DNA of 64,000 nt, taken from positions 22,315-86,314 of the IMG/VR virus record IMGVR_UViG_3300035156_000041, one strand, 5' to 3'. Below are positions 6,769 to 14,484 of the stretch, piece by piece. Numbering within the stretch: position 1 is the first letter of the stretch; the number at the start of each line of letters is the position of its first letter. The DNA is from a virus. The notes below the pieces were generated by a model that worked only from the letters and a program-made list of their open reading frames with translations, was not told the DNA's origin and made no database searches. The position numbers and the translations under genes are program-made.

Positions 6769-6917
6769 TGTGAAGCCTTAATAGTGTAGTAAATCATTGT
6801 AGCTACAAGTATTCCTGAAATAGCTAAAAAGATGTGAGGGGTTAAAAATAAGATTGGCATGACAACTGTTCCAACAAGCCCGTAGGGTGTCACGCGCCAG
6901 CGATAACATCTGCACAT
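6765..6917 (-). CDS. 50-residue membrane protein
   Basis: GGAGG four bases before the ATG and an ATGA overlap with the next gene support translation. The sequence is basic and Cys-containing at the N-terminus, then strongly hydrophobic from about residue 12 to 45, enough for one or two membrane passes. Function unknown. It is the first gene after the terminator at 6935-6965. Confidence 0.65.
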   Translation of the reverse strand: MCRCYRWRVTPYGLVGTVVMPILFLTPHIFLAISGILVATMIYYTIKASQ

Positions 6918-6934
6918 ACAACCTCCAATTAGTA

Positions 6935-6965
6935 AAGCCCACAAGCCTTGTGAGCTAATGGGCTT
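6935..6965 (-). terminator. terminator after the ClpP-like gene
   Basis: On the - strand AAGCCC (complement of 6960-6965) pairs with GGGCTT (complement of 6935-6940), with an inner CACAA/TTGTG stem, and is followed by TTTACT. It separates the PhoH/ClpP unit from the small-gene chain; some read-through may feed the latter, for which no separate promoter is obvious. Confidence 0.65.
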
Positions 6966-6971
6966 AGTGTA

Positions 6972-7679
6972 TTACTCTTGTGGAGCCTTGTCAACTGCTT
7001 TAACAGCAGGTTTGCTAACTTTCTTAGCAGCGGGTTTACGAGCTTTCTTGACAGGCTTAGGGTTTTGCAGTTCTTCCATCTTAGCGGCCAGCCAGTCGTT
7101 GCGCTGCTCATGACGGTCAATCCAGTCATTCGCCGTCAACCATACATCCTGTCCCTTGATAAGACCTTCAATCTCGTCAGTGCTCAAAAAACCGGCATAA
7201 GTACGACGCACCCAATCTGGCATAAACTTGTTATAGAACTGCGTCGATGCTGCAAATTCGTTGTACGCGCCGCCTGTACCAAGGCTACCAGAGTGAATCA
7301 AGGAATTAAATCCTTCTGACAACTCAAACGACAGAGAGTTGAGCAGGATAGCACTAGCAGCGGATGAACAGTTGCCCGTAGCTACAGTGTGGATGTGTGC
7401 CTTGCAGCCAATCATAGCGTGGATAAAAGCGTCCGTAGCGTCCATGTTGCCACCAGGGGACTGCAAACGAATTTCAATCTCGTCATCCTCGCCAGCCATG
7501 TTCATAGCCTGGATAGCGTATTCAAACTGGCTAACATCTTCAATCTGACGATTCAAGTTAATGATGTATGTGCCAGAACGACTTGGCAGGTAGGAAACAT
7601 CGAAGGGTCCGCAAGCATCGTCATCACGGCGGGACGCTTTAGGTTCGGTTTGGGAAGAGATTTTTGGTGAATTAAACAT
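6972..7679 (-). CDS. ClpP-like serine protease (S14)
   Basis: 235 residues from the ATG at 7679, preceded by AAGGAA. ClpP features in order: SPGG at 74-77, nucleophile Ser106 within GNCSSAASA, His129 in the IHSGSLG block and Asp178 in the GQDVWLTANDWID block, giving a complete Ser-His-Asp triad. The C-terminal ~30 residues are a Lys/Ala/Pro tail unlike bacterial ClpP. Likely role: cytoplasmic proteolysis during infection. It is distinct from the S49 prohead protease at 13641-14483. Upstream neighbour is phoH, 8 bases away, in one operon. Confidence 0.85.
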   Translation of the reverse strand: MFNSPKISSQTEPKASRRDDDACGPFDVSYLPSRSGTYIINLNRQIEDVSQFEYAIQAMNMAGEDDEIEIRLQSPGGNMDATDAFIHAMIGCKAHIHTVATGNCSSAASAILLNSLSFELSEGFNSLIHSGSLGTGGAYNEFAASTQFYNKFMPDWVRRTYAGFLSTDEIEGLIKGQDVWLTANDWIDRHEQRNDWLAAKMEELQNPKPVKKARKPAAKKVSKPAVKAVDKAPQE

Positions 7680-7687
7680 GTTGTTCC

Positions 7688-8485
7688 TTAGGCGTAATAA
7701 AACATTTTCACAAGGCTGCGAGTAATACCGTCGCGTACGCAATCTTCGGGCATGAATGTAACTGAGCCAATCAAGTTTTGCAGGTTGTCCAAATCCTCGT
7801 CAGACATGTACTCTGGCTCATCTTCGATAGTCTTACTGATAAGACTGATAGTAGCTTGCAAACCACTCATACCGCGCATATCATTTTGTTTCCAATCTCC
7901 CGTCAGCAGGTAACTTGTCCCTTTACCAAGGCGAGTAAGCAACATCTCAAGATCACTTTCAGTGAAGTTTTGTACCTCCTCACAAAGTACTACAGCGTTT
8001 TCAAAAGATCGTCCACGAAGGAACTCCGCAGATTTGGTTTCAATAACCTCTTTCTCAACACAGTAGTTAAGGTAGCCTTGCCCCATGAACGTGCCAAGGT
8101 GGATTAGTGTTTGTGCAAAGTAGGGTGCAAGTTTCTCTGTTTCTGTGCCGGGCAGGGAGCCTCCAGACTTCCCCGTTGATACGTTAGGCCGCACAAGATA
8201 AATCTTCTCAACTTTCTTTTCTTTCAGGAGCGTTGCAGCCCACCACGCAGCCAGCATACTTTTACCAGTCCCTGCCGATCCGCTGAGAAACAACACTCGC
8301 ACGCCTGAGCGTAACAGTGCGACAGCATTCTTTTGATTCTGTGTAGCAGGTGTAAACTTAGCTACTGGCCCCTGACGGAGCATTTCTTCAGCAGCAATTT
8401 CAGCAAAGAACTTATCCTTGGCACACGGCTTAGGCGTCTCGTTATCAATCTTAGTACGGCGGGTACGAGCAACACGTTTGGTCAT
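7688..8485 (-). CDS. phoH: PhoH-like ATPase
   Basis: 265 residues. Walker A GSAGTGKS at 69-76, Walker B-like VVLCEE at 165-170, and the LTGD...Q motif at 194-200, all characteristic of the PhoH family related to superfamily 1 helicases. An N-terminal basic, low-complexity extension covers about 40 residues. The cellular role of PhoH proteins is unsettled; RNA-linked and phosphate-related roles have been proposed. It lies in the leftward operon that starts at the promoter at 9178-9206. Confidence 0.93.
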   Translation of the reverse strand: MTKRVARTRRTKIDNETPKPCAKDKFFAEIAAEEMLRQGPVAKFTPATQNQKNAVALLRSGVRVLFLSGSAGTGKSMLAAWWAATLLKEKKVEKIYLVRPNVSTGKSGGSLPGTETEKLAPYFAQTLIHLGTFMGQGYLNYCVEKEVIETKSAEFLRGRSFENAVVLCEEVQNFTESDLEMLLTRLGKGTSYLLTGDWKQNDMRGMSGLQATISLISKTIEDEPEYMSDEDLDNLQNLIGSVTFMPEDCVRDGITRSLVKMFYYA

Positions 8486-8500
8486 AACACTTCCTTTATA

Positions 8501-8743
8501 TTACTTAGCTTCGGAGTTTTCTGCTTTAGGACGACCTTTAGGTTTTGGTGTTTCAACAGGTTCTTGTGCAGGTTTGTCGTTGGCAGCAGCCAACTCCCCA
8601 CGCTCCATCCGAACTTCTTTTTGCCAGCCATGATCGGAAGGAGAACCTTCGACAAGTGTCCAGCCATCCTGCACATGTTTCTGGATTTCTTGGCCAAGTT
8701 CGTAAGTACCGGATACAAGGAAGTTAGTAGTTTCTTTAGTCAT
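8501..8743 (-). CDS. small protein with AT-hook-like tail
   Basis: 80 residues. The first ~40 form a compact domain with a GW centre; the C-terminus is Pro/Lys-rich and includes PKGRPK, similar to an AT-hook core. The ATG overlaps the stop region of the 8736-8858 gene. Inference: a small DNA- or nucleic-acid-associated protein. It sits 15 bases upstream of phoH. An alternative overlapping frame ending at 8482 has no comparable start signal. Confidence 0.65.
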   Translation of the reverse strand: MTKETTNFLVSGTYELGQEIQKHVQDGWTLVEGSPSDHGWQKEVRMERGELAAANDKPAQEPVETPKPKGRPKAENSEAK

Positions 8744-8858
8744 AGGATAAGTCCTCTAGTGGTTGGTCATGCGGTGGGATGTAATAAATTGAGTAGTGCA
8801 TATCGTTAGCAATTTCGTCAGCCTCGTACTCTGCGATAAAGTCTTCAAGATAGGTCAT
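8736..8858 (-). CDS. 40-residue acidic protein
   Basis: A very short gene whose ATG overlaps the TGA of the 8855-9073 gene (ATGA) and whose end overlaps the next ATG. The product is strongly acidic and Tyr-rich, beginning MTYLEDFIAEYEADE. GAAGGAAGCAGC upstream supplies a ribosome site. Function unknown; small acidic phage proteins often act as inhibitors of host proteins, but nothing here shows that. Confidence 0.6.
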   Translation of the reverse strand: MTYLEDFIAEYEADEIANDMHYSIYYIPPHDQPLEDLSYD

Positions 8859-9073
8859 GCTGCTTCCTTCACGTCAGTTTTGCCACCTTTGATAACAACC
8901 ATAAGAGGCTCTTTGACCTTGATAGCTGTAAGATGCCCGTACACGGTGGTTCGGAACAGTGTTACATCGTTCTCTGTGACGCCTTCAGGCTCGATTCCGA
9001 TGACGCTAGTAATATGGTGAAGCTTATTATCCATATCTTTGTAGTAGGCTGAAACTTTTGCTGTGTGAGACAT
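8855..9073 (-). CDS. small protein, unknown
   Basis: 72 residues, beta-rich, no membrane segment. AAGGAA sits 8 bases before the ATG. It is the first gene of the leftward unit that continues through phoH to the ClpP-like gene, transcribed from the consensus promoter at 9178-9206. Confidence 0.7.
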   Translation of the reverse strand: MSHTAKVSAYYKDMDNKLHHITSVIGIEPEGVTENDVTLFRTTVYGHLTAIKVKEPLMVVIKGGKTDVKEAA

Positions 9074-9177
9074 GACGTTCCTTACGTTGTGAGTAGTAAG
9101 GCTATTGTGAAGGAATTTTGAGAGCCTGTCAAGCGGTTATTTCTTGAGAGGAAGGCTCGTCAGCAAGACAAGTACTT

Positions 9178-9206
9178 ATTATAGTACGAAGTGTGCCTGT
9201 TGTCAA
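9178..9206 (-). promoter_or_regulatory. consensus sigma70 promoter, leftward
   Basis: On the - strand TTGACA (complement of 9201-9206), 17-base spacer, TATAAT (complement of 9178-9183): a perfect match. It drives the PhoH/ClpP unit and is divergent from the late promoter at 9255. Confidence 0.88.
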
Positions 9207-9254
9207 GATATTTCGAGTTGTCTTGGTAGAGTGATAACACATAATAAATTTAAC

Positions 9255-9283
9255 TTGACTTTTGGCACATCTTATGCTATCAT
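9255..9283 (+). promoter_or_regulatory. late-region promoter with extended -10
   Basis: TTGACT at 9255-9260, 17-base spacer ending TGC, TATCAT at 9278-9283. It is 25/29 identical to the promoter at 25424-25452, spacer included. A TTAGAG(A/G)AAT leader motif follows at 9291-9300. It starts the 35-kb rightward structural region. Confidence 0.8.
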
Positions 9284-9320
9284 GGCGTTATTAGAGAAAT
9301 AAACATAACAAGGAGGCCAT

Positions 9321-9647
9321 TTGGGCGCACAATTAAAGCCAGTGGCTACAGAGGTTGGATTTGCCAGGCGGCAAAATCACCCTCTCTCCAAGCTTCTCAA
9401 AAGTTTGACAGCAGAGAGTCAAGATGCCGTGGATGTTCTTGTGGCTCTTACGAAATCCACGGATGAAAAGATCAAGCTTGCTGCTGCTACGAAGCTTCTG
9501 GAGTTTCAGGAGAGCGTTGCTAAGTCGATTGAGAATGACGCTCTTATGCGCGTTATGGCTAACGCTAAGTATGGCGGGCCAAAAGAGTTGGCTGAAGGTG
9601 AAGATGAGACGGTTTTGATAGATTACACTGTTCAAGACCCGGAGTAA
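9321..9647 (+). CDS. putative small terminase subunit
   Basis: 108 residues starting at TTG, fixed by AAGGAGG at 9310-9316. The protein is helical with a central run of charged and Ala/Leu residues and an acidic C-terminus. The assignment rests mainly on position: first gene of the late unit, upstream of the large terminase, and the right size for a DNA-recognition subunit that bridges packaging DNA to the motor. No clear helix-turn-helix was identified by eye. Confidence 0.5.
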   Translation: MGAQLKPVATEVGFARRQNHPLSKLLKSLTAESQDAVDVLVALTKSTDEKIKLAAATKLLEFQESVAKSIENDALMRVMANAKYGGPKELAEGEDETVLIDYTVQDPE

Positions 9648-9654
9648 AAGTTTA

Positions 9655-9730
9655 GCCGCCGTAGCTCAGTTGGCAGAGCGCCAGATTTGTAATCTGGATG
9701 TCAGGGATTCGATTTCTCTCGGCGGCACCA
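9655..9730 (+). tRNA. tRNA-Thr (anticodon TGT)
   Basis: A complete 76-base cloverleaf. Acceptor GCCGCCG (9655-9661) pairs with CGGCGGC (9720-9726); the anticodon arm CCAGA/TCTGG encloses TTTGTAA with anticodon TGT, reading ACA; the T stem AGGGA/TCTCT holds loop TTCGATT. The CCA end is encoded at 9728-9730, as is usual in bacterial and phage tRNA genes. It lies 7 bases after the putative small terminase stop and is co-transcribed. Confidence 0.95.
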
Positions 9731-9768
9731 GAATTAGCCGTGTACCGGCACAACTAGAGACGAAAACT

Positions 9769-10311
9769 ATGAAAACTCTGGATAAAGAAGTACAAATTGC
9801 AATTATCAACGAAGCTGGCAGTACGTATAGGAATCACTTGTTAGGTTTGACTAAGCAGTCCAGTGACACGAAGGCGTGCATTCAAGCAGCAACACTCGCT
9901 GCACAAGGCTTTATTGACATGTTCAGTAAGAACCTCACCAGTACGTGGAAGATTGATCCAAATGGCAATGTAACAGCCGAGAATATTAAAATTGGTAATT
10001 TGTCCACTATTTCGGCTACTTATGGCGGCTCTAAGAGTATGACAGTCACTTTATACAAATGGGCGCTGACACAACCTAGTGTACCTGAATTTTGTGTCGT
10101 TCAGTGGGAGTCAAACACCATTATGAAAGGCAGTAAACTAACTGGTTGGTCTTCTGTTGAACCGGGCAAAGGTAGTTTTGGCAATGCTGGTGAAACACTG
10201 TTTGAGCTAAAAGTGAATGTTTCTGCACCAGATAATGAAATCTACACTGCTGTTGATTTCAAAGACTACAAAATACAAAGTATTGCCTACAATGGCAAGC
10301 AAGGAATCTGA
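9769..10311 (+). CDS. orphan tail-fibre-like protein
   Basis: 180 residues from the ATG at 9769; an upstream in-frame extension runs through the tRNA and is rejected. The first ~60 residues are helical; then comes a segment WKIDPNGNVTAENIKIGNLS, close to the KVGNLSAIS and WHVDSLGN elements of the fibre protein at 36456-39116. The remainder is beta-rich. Inference: a virion surface or fibre-associated protein. Its place between the tRNA and the large terminase, far from tail genes, is unexpected. Confidence 0.6.
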   Translation: MKTLDKEVQIAIINEAGSTYRNHLLGLTKQSSDTKACIQAATLAAQGFIDMFSKNLTSTWKIDPNGNVTAENIKIGNLSTISATYGGSKSMTVTLYKWALTQPSVPEFCVVQWESNTIMKGSKLTGWSSVEPGKGSFGNAGETLFELKVNVSAPDNEIYTAVDFKDYKIQSIAYNGKQGI

Positions 10312-10613
10312 AGGCAGCTACCTGAAGACGATAGCCGTACTCTGTAAGGCTCGGCAGAGGAAATTTACACGGGGGTATGAGTCCCAATGAGAGTAATTTA
10401 AGAATTTGCTTTTCGGGGCTAGCAGGAACAAGTGGCTAGTCGGTAAAGAGCAATGTGTGGAGAGGCCCGCAGTATGGTGGGCATGTTGCATTAGCATAGG
10501 CAGAGTAGCTGTGCAGCACGATTACGTATCAGGCGGGGCATCCTTAATGGGTGTATCCCGCTGTAGTTGTTTCTAAGAGGTGGATTACCTCGCTAATTAT
10601 AAATGAGGAATTC
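10312..10613 (+). other. non-coding leader with hairpin upstream of large terminase
   Basis: No credible gene in these ~300 bases. A two-part hairpin lies at 10533-10561: GCGGG/CCCGC outside and CATCC/GGGTG inside, with a 5-base loop and no T tract, so it is not a standard terminator. It may be a processing or regulatory structure, or part of the DNA recognised in packaging. A 20-codon frame at 10378 is not convincing. Confidence 0.4.
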
Positions 10614-12044
10614 ATGGCAAAAATTAAAAAACAAAAGTTTTCACCCTCTAGTGAGAAACAGCGACTAGTCTTGATTGAAGATGATGTTGACATCTTGCTC
10701 ACAGGCGGCGGCGCTGGCTCTGGAAAAAGTTTCCTTGCGTTACTTAAAGCCGTTGGCCTCTGCATGGTAGACAGCGCAGCAAAAGTCATGATCTTGCGGC
10801 TATCCTACCCGATGCTGAAAGACCTTATCAGTGCGTCTAAACAGATTTATCCTCATTTTGGCGGAGAGTATAAGACCCAAGCCCGTACGTGGGTGTTTCC
10901 TAACGGCACTGAGATTGACTTTAAAGCTATGCCACGAGACTTGTACGAAGTCCAGGGGTGGGAGAGGACCACATATATCGTAGATGAAGCCGCTGAGTTT
11001 CAATTGACAGATATCCTAGCAATTCTAAGCCGTCTCAGGAGTGCTACGTACAAAGGTAAGAAGAGTTTGTTGCTCACGTGCAACCCTTCTAAAACATCTT
11101 ACCTCTTAGACTGGGTTCAGTTCTCATTGGATCAAGAGGGCATTCCCTTGCCCGGCACTGAGGATCGAGTCCGTTACTTCGTTGTACAAAATAGCCACGT
11201 CAAATGGGCTGACAGTGCAGATGAGTTATACGAGAAGTATGGGGCAGGCTTAAAACTAGGCATTGAGTTTGTGCCGCTGAAAATGAAATTCATCCCTATG
11301 TTGTGTTATGACAACAAAGTGTTGATGAAAGCTGACCCTGGCTACCCAGGCCGCTTGATGTCGCAGCCCCGTGTAAATCAACTTCGTCTGCTCTACGGCT
11401 CTTGGTATGCTGCTGTTGAGGGTAGTTCGATGGTCACGGAGGATATGTTTGAGATTGTCGAGCATCCACCAATTAACCCAATCGCAAAGCTACGAGGCTG
11501 GGACATGGCTGCGTCCATCCCTAATGAGGCCAACAACTTTCGTTGTGATTGGACCGCTGGCGTGCTAATGTCAAAAGATGCCTTCGGTAATTTCTATATT
11601 GAAGATGTAGAAAGGTTTCAAAAACAAATTGATGGAGTGTTGAAGGGAATTCGGGACACAGCATGGCAAGATGGTTTGGAAATTACCCAAGTAATCCCAT
11701 GTGACCCCGCACAGGCTGGCCTAGTAGCCAATCGATTCTACACGACATTCTTAGCTGAGGGCGGTGTTACGACGCGGACAGAGAAGGCCAATCCCCACGC
11801 TAACAAGGCTACCCGTTTTGGACCATTTGCAAGTGTTGCCGCCAATGGAGCTATAAAATTAGTCCGTGGAGATTGGAACCGTGCATACTTAGATGAAGTT
11901 TGTTTCTTTACGGGTAAAAAGGGAGACACAGATGACCAAGCTGACGCGACTAGCACTACCTTCAACCAGCTTGCACGCCAAATGATTATCCCCACATTTT
12001 CTCTTTCGGCCTTTACTAACCCCAGCCCTGTGCCTACGATTTAG
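10614..12044 (+). CDS. terL: terminase large subunit
   Basis: 476 residues from the ATG at 10614, preceded by GAGG; a longer in-frame extension from 10551 enters the hairpin region. The ATPase domain has Walker A GGGAGSGKS at 31-39 and Walker B YIVDEAAE at 121-128. The RNase H-like nuclease domain shows the expected acidic residues at Asp297 (GWD), Asp364 (CDP) and Asp444 (QADA). It pumps DNA into the prohead and cuts it. Confidence 0.96.
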   Translation: MAKIKKQKFSPSSEKQRLVLIEDDVDILLTGGGAGSGKSFLALLKAVGLCMVDSAAKVMILRLSYPMLKDLISASKQIYPHFGGEYKTQARTWVFPNGTEIDFKAMPRDLYEVQGWERTTYIVDEAAEFQLTDILAILSRLRSATYKGKKSLLLTCNPSKTSYLLDWVQFSLDQEGIPLPGTEDRVRYFVVQNSHVKWADSADELYEKYGAGLKLGIEFVPLKMKFIPMLCYDNKVLMKADPGYPGRLMSQPRVNQLRLLYGSWYAAVEGSSMVTEDMFEIVEHPPINPIAKLRGWDMAASIPNEANNFRCDWTAGVLMSKDAFGNFYIEDVERFQKQIDGVLKGIRDTAWQDGLEITQVIPCDPAQAGLVANRFYTTFLAEGGVTTRTEKANPHANKATRFGPFASVAANGAIKLVRGDWNRAYLDEVCFFTGKKGDTDDQADATSTTFNQLARQMIIPTFSLSAFTNPSPVPTI

Positions 12045-12065
12045 TGTGTACAGTACAAATAGTTC

Positions 12066-12094
12066 TTGACAAACAACACACACCGTGCTACAAT
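12066..12094 (+). promoter_or_regulatory. sigma70 promoter before portal gene
   Basis: TTGACA at 12066-12071, 17-base spacer ending TGC, TACAAT at 12089-12094 (extended -10). TTAGAGGAAT follows at 12104-12113, the same leader motif as at 25460-25469, and supplies the portal ribosome site. Confidence 0.8.
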
Positions 12095-12122
12095 GAGTGT
12101 TAATTAGAGGAATACAACGCCT

Positions 12123-13631
12123 ATGGCTGACAACACTACGCCTGACGGCGCTGACAATTCCGCAGCATTGCAAGCTGACGACGGCACGACGATCCCCCGC
12201 TTACGCTTAGGTGAAGTGGGCTTTTCTGCGCTTAAGCAGCGCAATGGTCGTATCATGGAAGAAGCTAACACGCAATTTCAAATGCCTTATCTGGCTAAAG
12301 TTATTGCTGATATGTCTTACTCCCCTGCTGTCAGTATCGGCTTGGGTGCCATCAATACACTTATCAGTCGCTCGCAGGTAGCTGTAGAGCCTGTAATTGG
12401 TGAGAATAGTGTCGATAAGGTACGTCGAGAGTATCTGCTTTCCGTACTGCACGACATGGAGAACTCCTTTCAGAGTACTTTGCAAAACATCGCTACGTCT
12501 AAAGAGTGGGGCCACCAAGTTAGTGAGATTGTACTAGGTCGCAGGCTTTGGAGCAAGGGTTCCAAGCACAATGACGGGCTTATCCGAGTCACTAAGTTGG
12601 CACACCGTCCTCAAGCCACGTTGGTAAAGTGGAACTATGACGAATCCGGTAGGAACCTGCTTAGTGTCAGCCAAAGTATTGCTAACGTTGAAAACTCCTA
12701 TCGCTTCCAGTCGCAGACAGATGAGAACGGGCTTATTGTAATTCCTCGTGAAAAGTTCTTACTTTTCCGCTCGGACGCCACATCAGATAACCCGCATGGA
12801 GCTAGCTGTCTTAAGAGTGTGTATCTAGCATGGAAACAGCTCACACTTCTAGAAGAAAACATGCTTCGTGGAGTGGCTAAAGACACCTCCGGTATCCCTT
12901 TTGCGCAGTTGCCAGTAAAATTCCTTGATCCTAATGCTTCTGCTGAGGATAAAGCTGTTTACACGGCAACCAAAGCTATCCTTGACGATATCGCTGACGG
13001 TGTTTCCCGAAGCATTATCTTCCCGATGATGAAGGACGATCAGAATAATGATATGTTCTCGCTTCAGTTGTTGGAGCAAAAGGGTGGCAAAGCTTATGAC
13101 CTGCCGGGAATTATTCGTCAACTTCAGGCGAATATTCTCAGCGTCCTCAGTGCCGACTCCATCACAATGGGCGCTGATAAGAGTGGTTCAATGTCCCTGC
13201 AAGACTCCGACACGAACATGTTGGCGCTGCGCGTAAGCTTCCTGCTCTCGCAGATTAGTGACACAATTAACCAAGAATTAGTTCCACTCTTGTGGAGGCT
13301 TAATGGCTGGTCACAAGACCGTATGCCACAAGTCTACTTTAAAGATGTGTCATCCGTATCTCTCGAAGAGTTCTCGAAGTTCTTCCAACGTGTAGCAGCA
13401 GTGGGCGGAATTGAGTATACGCGTGATGTACTCAATAAAGTCCGCGAAGTCGGTGGTTTTGATCTACTCCCAGAAGACGAGGCAGTAGACATCGATAAAC
13501 TCTCCACAACTATGGCAGGCAAGGCGTCAGGTAGTGGTGCCGGTCTTGCTGTAGGTGCTAATGGTGATGGTACAGCTAAGACTCCGGGTGGGCAAGACAA
13601 TTCAGTTAAAAACACAGAAAATAAAGCATAA
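12123..13631 (+). CDS. portal protein
   Basis: 502 residues, the normal size. It lies directly between large terminase and prohead protease, and its long alpha/beta body with a helical segment near residues 330-400 fits the dodecameric DNA-entry ring at one capsid vertex. The C-terminal ~50 residues are Gly/Ala/Asn-rich and probably disordered. It has its own promoter 30 bases upstream. Assignment is by gene order and overall sequence character; the exact portal family was not identified. Confidence 0.85.
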   Translation: MADNTTPDGADNSAALQADDGTTIPRLRLGEVGFSALKQRNGRIMEEANTQFQMPYLAKVIADMSYSPAVSIGLGAINTLISRSQVAVEPVIGENSVDKVRREYLLSVLHDMENSFQSTLQNIATSKEWGHQVSEIVLGRRLWSKGSKHNDGLIRVTKLAHRPQATLVKWNYDESGRNLLSVSQSIANVENSYRFQSQTDENGLIVIPREKFLLFRSDATSDNPHGASCLKSVYLAWKQLTLLEENMLRGVAKDTSGIPFAQLPVKFLDPNASAEDKAVYTATKAILDDIADGVSRSIIFPMMKDDQNNDMFSLQLLEQKGGKAYDLPGIIRQLQANILSVLSADSITMGADKSGSMSLQDSDTNMLALRVSFLLSQISDTINQELVPLLWRLNGWSQDRMPQVYFKDVSSVSLEEFSKFFQRVAAVGGIEYTRDVLNKVREVGGFDLLPEDEAVDIDKLSTTMAGKASGSGAGLAVGANGDGTAKTPGGQDNSVKNTENKA

Positions 13632-13640
13632 GGAGCTTCA

Positions 13641-14483
13641 TTGAAAGCACATTCACTTCATAGGCTCCTAGCCTCACTGTATGGGCGACCTCACTTGATT
13701 AGCCGGGACGCTTTTCAAAGCGTTTCCACATACCTTAACTCCCGTAATGCAGGACTGCTAACCTTCCCCGACGATAGCAAACAGGCTGAGAAGCCTCCCT
13801 CGTTCGACACAAATGCAGGTATCGGGGTGCTTACAGTACGAGGTAGCTTAACATACCGTGCAAGCGGCTGGGAAGCTCTTTGCGGAGGCTACTCGTACGA
13901 ATCCCTAATGGCAGACGCCACTGAGATGGTCGAAGCAGGTATTAAGACTATCATCATTGATGCTGATTCAGGTGGTGGGGAGGCCTACGGCTGTTTTGAA
14001 ACTGCCGACGAGTTTTCAGCTATGTGTGCAGCCAACGGAGTAAAGACTTATGGGTATGTAGACGGCACAGCCGCTTCTGCAATGTATGGTTTGATCTGCG
14101 TATGTGATGAGGTAGTAGCAAACCCATTTGCCGAGGTAGGGTCTATCGGGGTGCTTATTGCACTGATGAATGATTCGGAGTACCTGAAAAAAGAAGGTAT
14201 TGAGCGAATCTTTATCACAGACGGAACTGAAAAAGTTCCATTTGCAGATGATGGCTCTTTCCGGGAAGGTTTCATTGAAGACTTGGAAGCTCGTTGTGCA
14301 GAACTTGGTGACGCGTTTCGCTCACACGTAAGTTCGTACACTGGATTGTCGGTCGAGGACTTGAAGGCCACTAACGCCAAAGTCTACTCCGCACAAGATG
14401 CTCTTGAAATTGGCCTGATTAATAAAATTCAAACTCGTTCGGAGTTCATCTCCTACGTAGCTAACAAACACAAAGGGGCATGA
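13641..14483 (+). CDS. prohead maturation protease (S49/SppA-type)
   Basis: 280 residues starting at TTG with AAGGAG upstream. S49 features: a DADSGGGEA oxyanion block at 107-115, candidate nucleophile Ser146 in DGTAASAMYG, the VGSIGV block at 166-171 and candidate general-base Lys198 in TDGTEK. Phage S49 proteases of the lambda gpC type cleave scaffold and capsid components during assembly. It ends one base before the scaffold gene start region. Confidence 0.9.
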   Translation: MKAHSLHRLLASLYGRPHLISRDAFQSVSTYLNSRNAGLLTFPDDSKQAEKPPSFDTNAGIGVLTVRGSLTYRASGWEALCGGYSYESLMADATEMVEAGIKTIIIDADSGGGEAYGCFETADEFSAMCAANGVKTYGYVDGTAASAMYGLICVCDEVVANPFAEVGSIGVLIALMNDSEYLKKEGIERIFITDGTEKVPFADDGSFREGFIEDLEARCAELGDAFRSHVSSYTGLSVEDLKATNAKVYSAQDALEIGLINKIQTRSEFISYVANKHKGA

Positions 14484-14484
14484 A

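Noticed and set aside
9670-9768. N-terminal extension of the orphan fibre-like gene
   Set aside because: It translates through the tRNA-Thr cloverleaf; the ATG at 9769 is the sensible start.
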